Assembly: GCA_016212735.1 (NCBI GenBank)
Contig: JACRDZ010000240.1
Location: forward strand, 1 to 6,596
Length of the DNA stretch: 6,596 nt
Reading direction: 5' to 3'
From: Candidatus Firestoneibacteriota bacterium
GTDB taxonomy: Bacteria > JACRDZ01
A program made the position numbers and the translations under genes. This document shows positions 1-5,169 of this stretch, piece after piece; within the stretch, counting starts at the first letter, position 1; each line of letters begins with the position of its first letter. Below the pieces are notes generated by a model. The model was not told where the DNA came from, searched no databases, and worked only from the letters and a program-made list of their open reading frames with translations.

Positions 1-133
1 CATCTTTTCCTGAAGTACTGGAAATTACTTTATATCCAGCATCCCCGAGTATTTTAGAAAATATCCAGCCGATTTCATTTTCATCATCAATGACCAATAT
101 TTTATTCCCAGATAATGTGTTGTCATATCCCAT
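1..133 (-). CDS. Response regulator receiver protein, N-terminal part (cut by window edge)
   Basis: This is the first 44 codons of a CheY-like receiver. The ATG is at 131-133 and the gene runs off the left edge. Residues 12-18 read ILVIDDE, the first beta strand plus the paired acidic residues that bind Mg2+ in receivers. They are followed by an amphipathic helix with GWIFSKILGDAGYKV. The phosphorylated Asp and any output domain lie outside the window. An AAAGGA ribosome binding site (minus strand, about 145-150) sits upstream of the start, and the kinase stop codon is only 17 bases away, so it is the third gene of the receiver-kinase-receiver operon. It resembles the first receiver (1751-2206) in the DDE and GWI segments, suggesting duplication. 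Whether it is a stand-alone receiver or carries a DNA-binding domain cannot be seen. Confidence 0.88.
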   Translation of the reverse strand, partial: MGYDNTLSGNKILVIDDENEIGWIFSKILGDAGYKVISSTSGKD

Positions 134-150
134 TTTATGTATATTCCTTT

Positions 151-1737
151 TTATTCCTTAACCGGCAGTGAAATAACAAAACTTACTCCTTTGTTTCTGC
201 TCAATGTTCTGTTCATAATTTCTATCTTTCCGTTATGTCTGAATATAACATTCTGGGCAATTGCAAGTCCCAGTCCCGTGCCTTTTTTATTTACTGTAAA
301 AAATGGTTCAAAAATATGAGGGAGATGTTTCTTCTCTATTGAAGGGCCGGTATTACTGATTTTTATAACTACCATATTATCTTCTTTATTAAGGTCTGTG
401 GAAATGGTTAATATCCCTCCTGTTCCCATAGCCTGCAATGCATTATCAAGGATATTCAGAAAAACTTTGTCCATCTGTTCGTCATCAATATTAGTCAATG
501 GAAGTTTTGAAAAATTTTTTACTAATTTTATACACTGAACTTTGCATTTAGTTTTAATCAGAGATAGATTTAAATTTATGCATTTATTAATATTGCGTCT
601 TCTTATATTAAGTTCTGTTGTTCTGCCATAATTTGAAAGTTCCTTGGTTACCCTGTCCAATCTCTCCACTTTTTTTATAATGGCTTCAGTCAGTTCTCTT
701 TTTGGGTCATTGTCTTTAAGTTTAGTTTCAAGGTAATTGACAGTCATGCCGATAATGGCAAGAGGATTTCTTATTTCATGTGCTACTCCTGCTGCAAGAA
801 CACCGGTTGTCGCAATTTTTTCACGATTGAGAAGTTCATTTTGTGTTTCTTTTAGTTTTTTGTATGCAATATCCAGCTTATTTAATAACTCCTCAACCCT
901 GTTTTTTTCTTTTATTATTTCTTCTTCGGCTTTTTTCCGTTCAGTAATATCCCTCCATGAAGCAACAAAAGCATCTCCCAATTTTACGGCTCTTATATCA
1001 AATATTCTTGAAATAAATTGCCCTTTATAATAATCTTCATATATAAAATTTTCTTCAATTAAAGGATTGCCTGTTTCCACTACATGACAATATTTTTCAA
1101 AGAGTCCAAGTTTTTTATGGGCTGGAAGGATTTCTAGAAGAAGTTTGTCAATTTGTTCTTCTTTAGTCATAAAATTGTTTTTACAAGCTTCATCGTTTAC
1201 ATAATCTATATTAAAATTTATAATACGGCCACTTTTGTCGCGAACAGCAGAATAAATACCAAAACAATCCAGCATACAATCCACTGAAGTGCGAAATCGT
1301 TCTTCACTTTTTTGTAATCTCTTTTCAAACTGTTTTCTTTCAGTAATATCAGTAATAAAGTTTGTGCTTCCAACTATATTACCTGTAGAATCGGATATTG
1401 GTGATGCTGTTATTTCAAGATCAATTTCAAGGTGCTTTTCAAAAAATTCTGTGGTCACTGGTTTTTGGGTTTCAACAATTTTATTATAAGGACAGCTTGC
1501 GGTTGGATCACAAGTTCCATGAATTAATTCATAACATTTTTTACCGATAATTTCTTTTGGAGAAAGGCTAAAGAAATTCGCAAACGCTTTATTCACTCTT
1601 ACAATATTAAAAACATTATCATGGGTATAAAACATCTTATTAACAGAATCCCAACCCAATTTCCATGCATCGACTTTTCTTTTTAATCCTTTAACAGAAT
1701 TAATATTATAATCGTTTGTATGATTAAATTTATTCAT
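151..1737 (-). CDS. Soluble PAS-domain sensor histidine kinase
   Basis: A 528-residue histidine kinase, expected to autophosphorylate and pass phosphate to receivers, most simply the two encoded beside it. No membrane segment or signal peptide is visible, so it should be cytoplasmic. Two PAS domains lie at about 25-133 and 145-267, each ending in the typical DITERK motif. A charged coiled-coil linker follows at about 268-308. The HisKA domain has the H-box GVAHEIRNPL with phospho-acceptor His320. The ATPase domain (about 418-526) has the N-box NILDNALQAM (N428, N432), a G1 box read as SNTGPS, the F-box FEPFF (476-480) and the G2 box GTGLGLAI. All catalytic boxes are present, so it is probably active. 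The first PAS has a Cys-rich stretch (C68, C76, C82) that could bind a redox cofactor; that is inference. The start is the only upstream Met near the preceding gene, 13 bases from its stop, with a weak ribosome binding site. The signal sensed is unknown. Confidence 0.95.
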   Translation of the reverse strand: MNKFNHTNDYNINSVKGLKRKVDAWKLGWDSVNKMFYTHDNVFNIVRVNKAFANFFSLSPKEIIGKKCYELIHGTCDPTASCPYNKIVETQKPVTTEFFEKHLEIDLEITASPISDSTGNIVGSTNFITDITERKQFEKRLQKSEERFRTSVDCMLDCFGIYSAVRDKSGRIINFNIDYVNDEACKNNFMTKEEQIDKLLLEILPAHKKLGLFEKYCHVVETGNPLIEENFIYEDYYKGQFISRIFDIRAVKLGDAFVASWRDITERKKAEEEIIKEKNRVEELLNKLDIAYKKLKETQNELLNREKIATTGVLAAGVAHEIRNPLAIIGMTVNYLETKLKDNDPKRELTEAIIKKVERLDRVTKELSNYGRTTELNIRRRNINKCINLNLSLIKTKCKVQCIKLVKNFSKLPLTNIDDEQMDKVFLNILDNALQAMGTGGILTISTDLNKEDNMVVIKISNTGPSIEKKHLPHIFEPFFTVNKKGTGLGLAIAQNVIFRHNGKIEIMNRTLSRNKGVSFVISLPVKE

Positions 1738-1750
1738 AAGTTTCTACTTT

Positions 1751-2206
1751 TTAGCATGAAATAATACTTAATAATTTATCCAGGTTTAAAGGTTTATCCA
1801 GAAAATATTTAATACCTGATTGTTTTGCTTTTTCTTTAATATCCAAATCTCCAAATGCGGATATCATAATAAATTCAACTTCACTATTTATTTTTTTTGC
1901 TTTTCTGATAAAATCAAAACCATTATCTTTGTCTATTTTAAAATCAATAATAGCTACATCAAGATTTTCATATTTTTTAACTTTTTTTAATCCGTCTTTA
2001 ATCGTTGAAGCAAAAATAAATTTATATCCTATATCGCTGAAAACTTTTTGCAAAATCCAACCGAGATCCTCTTCATCATCAACTAAAAGGATTTCTTTAA
2101 AATCAAATAAACGGTTTTTTAAAAAATTATCTATTTTTTTCATGGTTTTTAAATTACATTTAATTAATTTATATATCAAATTAGATTTTAATAGAATTAA
2201 TTCCAT
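1751..2206 (-). CDS. Single-domain response regulator (CheY-like receiver)
   Basis: A receiver domain with no output domain. It has the acidic pair D43-D44 (ILLVDDE), the predicted phosphorylated Asp88 in AIIDFKI, Ser116 in the switch position (MISAF), and Lys138 followed by Pro in FLDKP. All five signature positions are present, so phosphotransfer is likely intact. It ends a few residues after the last helix, so output must come from protein contact or from phosphate passing to another protein. The coordinates give the longest frame (151 residues). An internal ATG at 2141-2143 (residue 22) gives a leader length closer to the sister receiver and may be the true start. Neither start has a recognisable ribosome binding site. 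It is first in the operon and lies 13 bases ahead of the kinase gene. A good promoter is located at 2281-2309. Confidence 0.9.
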   Translation of the reverse strand: MELILLKSNLIYKLIKCNLKTMKKIDNFLKNRLFDFKEILLVDDEEDLGWILQKVFSDIGYKFIFASTIKDGLKKVKKYENLDVAIIDFKIDKDNGFDFIRKAKKINSEVEFIMISAFGDLDIKEKAKQSGIKYFLDKPLNLDKLLSIISC

Positions 2207-2280
2207 AAAACTATGGTTTTTTTTCTATATATTAATAATATTGTTATTATAGTTAATTAATTATATTTACATATATTTAA

Positions 2281-2309
2281 TTTATAACACAAAATTTATT
2301 ATTTATCAA
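2281..2309 (-). promoter_or_regulatory. Predicted sigma70-type promoter of the receiver-kinase-receiver operon
   Basis: On the minus strand, TTGATA (2304-2309, five of six bases of the -35 consensus) and TATAAA (2281-2286, five of six of the -10 consensus) are separated by exactly 17 bases. Transcription would begin near 2274, giving a leader of roughly 70 bases to the first ATG or 130 to the internal ATG. The site sits between the 94-residue gene and the first receiver. The surrounding DNA is very AT-rich, which raises the chance of a coincidental match. Confidence 0.6.
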
Positions 2310-2322
2310 ATATTAAATATTA

Positions 2323-2607
2323 TTAAATAACAAACATGCTGACTAAATTATTTATTTCATTTCTCAACTTTTTGTAGTCATCTAATGACTTAATTTGAGT
2401 ATTATTCCATTTATATAATAAATTATCTACTATAATATTCAATTGTTCAGTATTTAAAACTGTATCTGCTGTAAGAGATTTACAATTTTTATCAGTAATA
2501 TTTATCTGCTTTTTATCTGTTTTATGGACTTTTAAAATAATGTTATTTGCATGGGATTTTTCTTCTTTATCTTTTAGAATCAATTTTTCTTGTTTTATGT
2601 TGTTCAT
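2323..2607 (-). CDS. Hypothetical protein, 94 residues, Lys/Asn-rich
   Basis: I do not recognise this protein. It is hydrophilic and Lys/Asn-rich over about residues 1-45. The second half (about 50-94) looks helical, with a segment containing LNIIVDNLLYKW and a C-terminal NEINNLVSMFVI. There are no membrane segments, signal peptide or cysteine pairs apart from a single Cys. The ATG at 2605-2607 has no clear Shine-Dalgarno sequence, only an A-rich leader. The kinase operon promoter lies just beyond its stop codon, so it is probably a separate transcription unit. The frame is uninterrupted and has structured amino acid use, but very AT-rich DNA can produce such a frame by chance. It may be a small gene that travels with the flanking repeats. 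Confidence 0.5.
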   Translation of the reverse strand: MNNIKQEKLILKDKEEKSHANNIILKVHKTDKKQINITDKNCKSLTADTVLNTEQLNIIVDNLLYKWNNTQIKSLDDYKKLRNEINNLVSMFVI

Positions 2608-2645
2608 TTTTTTCTATTTCTTGAATATTTGGTAATGTCAAAAAA

Positions 2646-2754
2646 TAACCACAGAGAACTAGAGAGAAACCCTTAAATAGTAATGAGTTAGAAAAGACTA
2701 ACCACAGAGTTCACAGAGGATTCTATAAATTTAAAAATAGTTTTTCTCTGTGGT
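2646..2754. repeat. CCACAGAG-type intergenic repeats, two direct and one inverted copy
   Basis: TAACCACAGAG occurs at 2646-2656 and again at 2699-2709, each followed by a degenerate AGAG or CACAGAG continuation. The inverted core CTCTGTGGT is at 2746-2754 and can pair with ACCACAGAG at 2701-2709, giving a 9-bp stem with a 36-base loop. Scattered repeats with this core are, from general familiarity, common between genes of environmental bacteria. Here they fill the gap between the radical SAM gene and the 94-residue gene. A termination or RNA-processing role for the radical SAM transcript is possible, but no T-tract supports it. Confidence 0.6.
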
Positions 2755-2830
2755 GAAATTTTTTATCCCCTTTTTTCATGTGGTAATGATTTAAATGCAT
2801 TTTTTATGCCAATAAATTCAATTGTAACAG

Positions 2831-2854
2831 GTACATTACTAATCCTAAATGTAC
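2831..2854. repeat. Small inverted repeat downstream of the radical SAM gene
   Basis: GTACATT (2831-2837) and AATGTAC (2848-2854) form a perfect 7-bp stem around a 10-base loop. It lies about 60 bases past the radical SAM stop codon. No run of T follows on the minus strand, so it is not a classical terminator. The rest of the 2608-2911 gap shows no gene that I can support. Confidence 0.35.
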
Positions 2855-2864
2855 GTAGTGATTG

Positions 2865-2892
2865 GTGTAGGAAATTTGAAATTCAATTTGGC
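2865..2892. repeat. Imperfect repeat, copy 1 (flanks the radical SAM gene)
   Basis: This stretch, beginning GTGTAGGAAATTTGAAATT, aligns with 4452-4481, beginning GTATAGGAATTTCAAAGTT, in the same orientation, with a few substitutions and short gaps. Both continue into AATTT plus a GC-containing end and are followed by CGAG- or CTCG-containing inverted sequences. The two copies lie just outside either end of the radical SAM gene and the gene remnant beside it. Part of the similarity could be due to AT-rich composition. Confidence 0.35.
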
Positions 2893-2911
2893 GAGTAAAA
2901 CGAGTTTTATT

Positions 2912-4351
2912 TTAATCCGGCACTTTCGAAAAAGCAAGAAATCCACGCATATTTTGTTTTATATCTTCAATACTTCTTATTTTTGAAATCCGTCTTAAAA
3001 TGAAATAGGGACGCATATAAAATCGTCTGTATGCTTTAGCTATCACCTTATGCAGTTCTTCACGACTCATAGAATAAGGGACAAAACCTTCACCCTGAAA
3101 ACACTGAGCATATGATGTAGTATCCATAGTCCCATATTCTTGAAATTTAGTGCTTATAATACTTCCTGGATTAATTGATAAAGTAAAAAATTTTGCTACA
3201 TCAGGTTCAAGTTTAATAGCTAAATCAATTGTTTTTAAAGCGTCTTGATATGTTTCTCCAGGAATACCAAAAATAAATGTGGCAAAAACATCAATACCGG
3301 CTTTTTTTATCCATCCAACAGCTTTTTCAATTTGTTCTACTGTTTCACCTTTATTTAATATATCAAGACTTTTTTGAGTCCCTGATTCAACACCTATTAG
3401 AAGTTTCCAGCATCCAGATTTTTTCATAAGTATAGCTAAGTTCTTATCTATTGAATCTGCACGTGTATTCCCGGACCATACTATATTTAATTTTCTTTTT
3501 ATTATATCTTCACAGAATTTAACAGTTCTTTCCTTATCTTCAGTTATATTATTATCCCAGAAAAGAAAATCTTTTATGTCATATTTTTTTATAAGTTCTT
3601 CCATTTCATCAACAACAAGCTCCGGTCTTCTGAAACGCGTATAAAGACCCGGGAAAATTTTTGTATGGCAGAAAATACATTGCCCTTTGCAGCCCCTTGA
3701 GCCAATAATAGTTGCATTAGGTAATTTTTTATAATGTCCGATGGCAGGAGAATATCTCTTTACCTCTACTAATTCTCTAGCAGGAAAAGGTAATTCGTCT
3801 AAATTTTCAATAAATGAACATGGTGGATTTTTTATTATTTTACCTGTGCCATCTCGCCATATAATTCCCTTTACTTTGGATAAATCATTACAATTTTCAA
3901 TAGCATTACAAAAATCACGCATAATATATTCACCGTCACCTATTGAAACAGCATCAAGATTCGGATCTTCTTCTAGACATTTCTCTTGCATGGCATCAGG
4001 AAAAGGGCCGCCAATAATAGTATGAATTTTTGGATTAATATTTTTTATAAGAGCTGTAAGGCGCATTGTGCGATCAAAGCCGAATGCGGTAACTGAAATA
4101 CCCGCAACTTGAGGTCTTTCATTTTTTACTGCTTTTTCAACATCTTCCCATGAATAAAAGATGCCATCAATAAGCTTTACATCATGCCCTGCATTTTTTA
4201 ATACAGCAGCAATATATAATGGACCAAGCGGAGTAGTTGCTCCAGGAATTAAACCTATATTTTTATTCAGCGCTAATTTAGACGGTTTTGCCTGATAATC
4301 AGGATAATATTCACACGGATTATAAGGTGCAATTAGTAATAATATTTTCAT
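2912..4351 (-). CDS. B12-binding-domain radical SAM protein (class B type)
   Basis: A 479-residue enzyme of the cobalamin-binding radical SAM superfamily, which includes BchE and the hopanoid enzymes HpnJ/HpnP. Residues about 1-145 form a Rossmann-like B12-binding domain (MKILLLIAP start, GPLYIAAVLKNAGHDV, IIGGPFPDA, IGDGE). The DxHxxG motif of base-off cobalamin binders is absent, as is common in this group. The radical SAM core (about 212-395) carries the 4Fe-4S cluster motif CKGQCIFC (C221, C225, C228), followed by FLFWDNN, GVESG (320-324) and FGIPGET (361-367). The C-terminal part has the basic FYMRPYFILRRISKI segment often seen in these proteins. All core motifs are intact. The ATG at 4349-4351 is fixed by GGAGG at 4360-4364, eight bases away. 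No other gene of a recognisable pathway is next to it, so substrate and reaction (methylation, ring formation or other) cannot be assigned. Confidence 0.93.
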   Translation of the reverse strand: MKILLLIAPYNPCEYYPDYQAKPSKLALNKNIGLIPGATTPLGPLYIAAVLKNAGHDVKLIDGIFYSWEDVEKAVKNERPQVAGISVTAFGFDRTMRLTALIKNINPKIHTIIGGPFPDAMQEKCLEEDPNLDAVSIGDGEYIMRDFCNAIENCNDLSKVKGIIWRDGTGKIIKNPPCSFIENLDELPFPARELVEVKRYSPAIGHYKKLPNATIIGSRGCKGQCIFCHTKIFPGLYTRFRRPELVVDEMEELIKKYDIKDFLFWDNNITEDKERTVKFCEDIIKRKLNIVWSGNTRADSIDKNLAILMKKSGCWKLLIGVESGTQKSLDILNKGETVEQIEKAVGWIKKAGIDVFATFIFGIPGETYQDALKTIDLAIKLEPDVAKFFTLSINPGSIISTKFQEYGTMDTTSYAQCFQGEGFVPYSMSREELHKVIAKAYRRFYMRPYFILRRISKIRSIEDIKQNMRGFLAFSKVPD

Positions 4352-4359
4352 TTATATGT

Positions 4360-4364
4360 CCTCC
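4360..4364 (-). promoter_or_regulatory. Strong ribosome binding site of the radical SAM gene
   Basis: GGAGG on the minus strand, eight bases before the ATG. It is the best Shine-Dalgarno sequence in the window and settles the radical SAM start. It lies inside the last codons of the upstream gene remnant, an arrangement typical of tightly packed operons. Confidence 0.8.
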
Positions 4365-4409
4365 AGTCCAAACTTTTGTAAATCTTTTCCCTTATGAAAT
4401 ATACCTGCA

Positions 4410-4438
4410 ATCATACCAGTAAAAAAACCTGCTGTCCA
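4410..4438 (-). promoter_or_regulatory. Predicted sigma70-type promoter of the radical SAM gene
   Basis: TGGACA (4433-4438) and TATGAT (4410-4415) each match five of six consensus bases, with exactly 17 bases between them. The -10 box is preceded by TGG, giving an extended -10 element. Transcription would start near 4403, leaving a leader of about 50 bases to the ATG. The site overlaps the presumed gene remnant, so either a promoter arose inside decaying coding sequence or one of the two readings is coincidental. Confidence 0.5.
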
Positions 4439-4451
4439 AACTATGTTACAA

Positions 4452-4481
4452 GTATAGGAATTTCAAAGTTTGTAATTTCGC
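4452..4481. repeat. Imperfect repeat, copy 2 (flanks the radical SAM gene)
   Basis: Partner of the copy at 2865-2892, in the same orientation. It runs directly into the first arm of the hairpin cluster at 4480, so repeat and hairpins may form one element. Confidence 0.35.
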
Positions 4482-4562
4482 TCGATAAGCTTGTACTCAA
4501 CATTATTAATTGAGTATCGAGCAACTACATTAAAAATTTTGTAGTTGCCTGATTTATCAGGC
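4480..4562. repeat. Three contiguous hairpins, MITE-like or scar element
   Basis: Hairpin A pairs GCTCGA (4480-4485) with TCGAGC (4517-4522) and TACTCAA (4494-4500) with TTGAGTA (4510-4516). That is 13 bp in total with an 8-base bulge on one side. Hairpin B pairs GCAACTACA (4521-4529) with TGTAGTTGC (4540-4548), a perfect 9 bp. Hairpin C pairs GCCTGA (4547-4552) with TCAGGC (4557-4562), a perfect 6 bp around TTTA. Neighbouring stems share two bases (GC) at each boundary, so the folds are packed end to end. The element lies between two truncated genes, as expected of a small non-autonomous mobile element or a recombination scar. No T-tract follows, so it is not an ordinary terminator. A structured RNA is an alternative. 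Confidence 0.65.
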
Positions 4563-4728
4563 CTAATTTATACACCATTTGGTCAATCTTGCGTTCGTAG
4601 TCTTTAACTTTTGCCTATTTAGCAGAATTTTGTAAATAATCATTGTCTTTGGTGATGGCAAGGGTTTTGTTCGCAAGGACTGTTGTTGGGTTTTGAAACT
4701 TTTGTAAAATATGTTTACAAATAAAACT
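4525..4728 (-). pseudogene. Decayed C-terminal tail of an Eco57I/TaqI-like restriction-modification enzyme
   Basis: Read on the minus strand from about 4700, one frame gives LANKTLAITKDNDYLQNSAK, a TAG stop at 4615-4617, then AKVKDYERKIDQMVYKL. From memory this closely follows the extreme C-terminus of many Eco57I-type adenine methyltransferase/nuclease fusions and related specificity subunits, where a coiled segment of this kind leads into an IDxLVYKLYGLT signature. The stop probably replaces a Gln codon. The similarity ends abruptly after MVYKL at 4564, where the hairpin cluster begins, so the final YGLT part is missing. The frame closes at 4525-4527 inside the hairpins and is blocked upstream by TAA at 4729-4731. 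There is no catalytic domain and no start, so it cannot be functional. Identification rests on family memory, not on a search. Confidence 0.6.
4564..4578 (-). repeat. 15-base direct repeat, copy 1
   Basis: TAATTTATACACCAT (plus-strand reading) is identical to 6376-6390. On the minus strand both copies encode MVYKL, at equivalent places in two restriction-enzyme-like tails. The repeat is most simply explained by homology of those tails. Confidence 0.8.
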
Positions 4729-4758
4729 TTATATTTTAAAAACTATTTTTTTGACTTA

Positions 4759-5169
4759 TTAAGAATCAGCAATCAATTTCAAAAATTTCTTTACTAACTC
4801 AAAAGCAACATTATCCCAATTAAAAAGCCCTTTTTCTGCTGCTTCGCCAAGACGAAGTTCTGGATTATCAGAACTTGCGATATAAGTATAAATTTTTGAT
4901 TTTGATTTTTTAGATGGCTCTCGTTTCGTTTTTTTAGAAATACAATCTATATAACTTTCTATACATTCCATTTCTGAACTATTTTTTAACGAATTTATAC
5001 AAACATCTTCAAGCTCACCTTCTTTATTTTTTTCAGGTAATATCATTATACCAATTTTGGGTTTGCTATTGGTTAGTATCAACTGAAAATATTTTAATAA
5101 AGATTCAAAAAATCTTTTATCAGATTCCCCTTCTACTATTAAAAGTTTTTGCTTAATAATATTCTGCAT
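4759..5169 (-). CDS. Shortened TOPRIM protein, DUF3226-like; partner of the upstream ATPase
   Basis: A 136-residue protein. Residues 8-20 (KLLIVEGESDKRF) are the first TOPRIM motif with the conserved Glu13. Residues about 35-135 resemble the C-terminal half of DUF3226 proteins: KPKIGIMILPEKN, GELEDVC, MECIESYIDC, then IYTYIASSDNPELRLGEAAEKG. From memory, intact members are considerably longer. Between residues 29 and 34 the segment expected to carry the DxD metal-binding motif is absent, with no frameshift, so an in-frame internal deletion is likely and nuclease activity doubtful. The start ATG overlaps the ATPase stop by one base (TAATG). GAGGT at 5176-5180 is a good ribosome binding site with a 6-base spacer. 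Overlap and order are those of OLD/PARIS-like ATPase plus TOPRIM pairs. Family assignment is fairly firm, the deletion is inferred. Confidence 0.82.
   Translation of the reverse strand: MQNIIKQKLLIVEGESDKRFFESLLKYFQLILTNSKPKIGIMILPEKNKEGELEDVCINSLKNSSEMECIESYIDCISKKTKREPSKKSKSKIYTYIASSDNPELRLGEAAEKGLFNWDNVAFELVKKFLKLIADS

Larger units (their letters stand above)
4352..4462 (-). pseudogene. Possible C-terminal remnant of a gene upstream of the radical SAM gene
   Basis: An open frame of about 35 codons whose TAA directly touches the radical SAM ATG. It has no plausible start with a ribosome binding site and is closed upstream by a TGA at 4463-4465. The translation looks protein-like: a hydrophobic, Gly-rich segment (VWTAGFFTGMIAGIF) followed by a charged end (HKGKDLQKFGLEDI). 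Zero-base spacing to the next gene and a ribosome binding site within its last codons are what an operon partner would show. I infer that the rest of the gene was lost at the repeat/hairpin junction at about 4450-4480. I do not recognise the family. Chance cannot be excluded for so short a frame. Confidence 0.4.

Noticed and set aside
1929..2252. Plus-strand open frame of about 107 codons over the first receiver gene
   Set aside because: It lies antisense to a receiver with all catalytic residues, and its translation is low-complexity Ser/Lys/Leu/Ile-rich. The same reasoning removes the plus-strand frames over the kinase, radical SAM and ATPase genes.
2637..2642. Perfect TTGACA -35 box upstream of the 94-residue gene
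   Set aside because: No acceptable -10 box lies 16-18 bases away, and the implied transcription start would fall at or inside the start codon.
2646..2754. CRISPR array
   Set aside because: Only two degenerate direct copies of about 11 bases with one spacer-sized gap, plus an inverted copy, and no cas genes.
2896..2909. TAAAA-CTCG-TTTTA inverted repeat just past the radical SAM stop, as a terminator
   Set aside because: The stem is five A-T pairs and no T-tract follows on the minus strand, so it would be too weak to act as an intrinsic terminator.
4352..4413. 20-codon leader peptide starting at the internal ATG (MIAGIF...) before the radical SAM gene
   Set aside because: That ATG overlaps the predicted -10 box and so would not be in the transcript, and it has no ribosome binding site. 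A gene remnant explains the frame better.
4480..4562. Integron attC site or intrinsic terminator
   Set aside because: The expected attC core sites (RYYYAAC/GTTRRRY at the ends) are not seen, no integrase or cassette is nearby, and no T-tract follows any stem.
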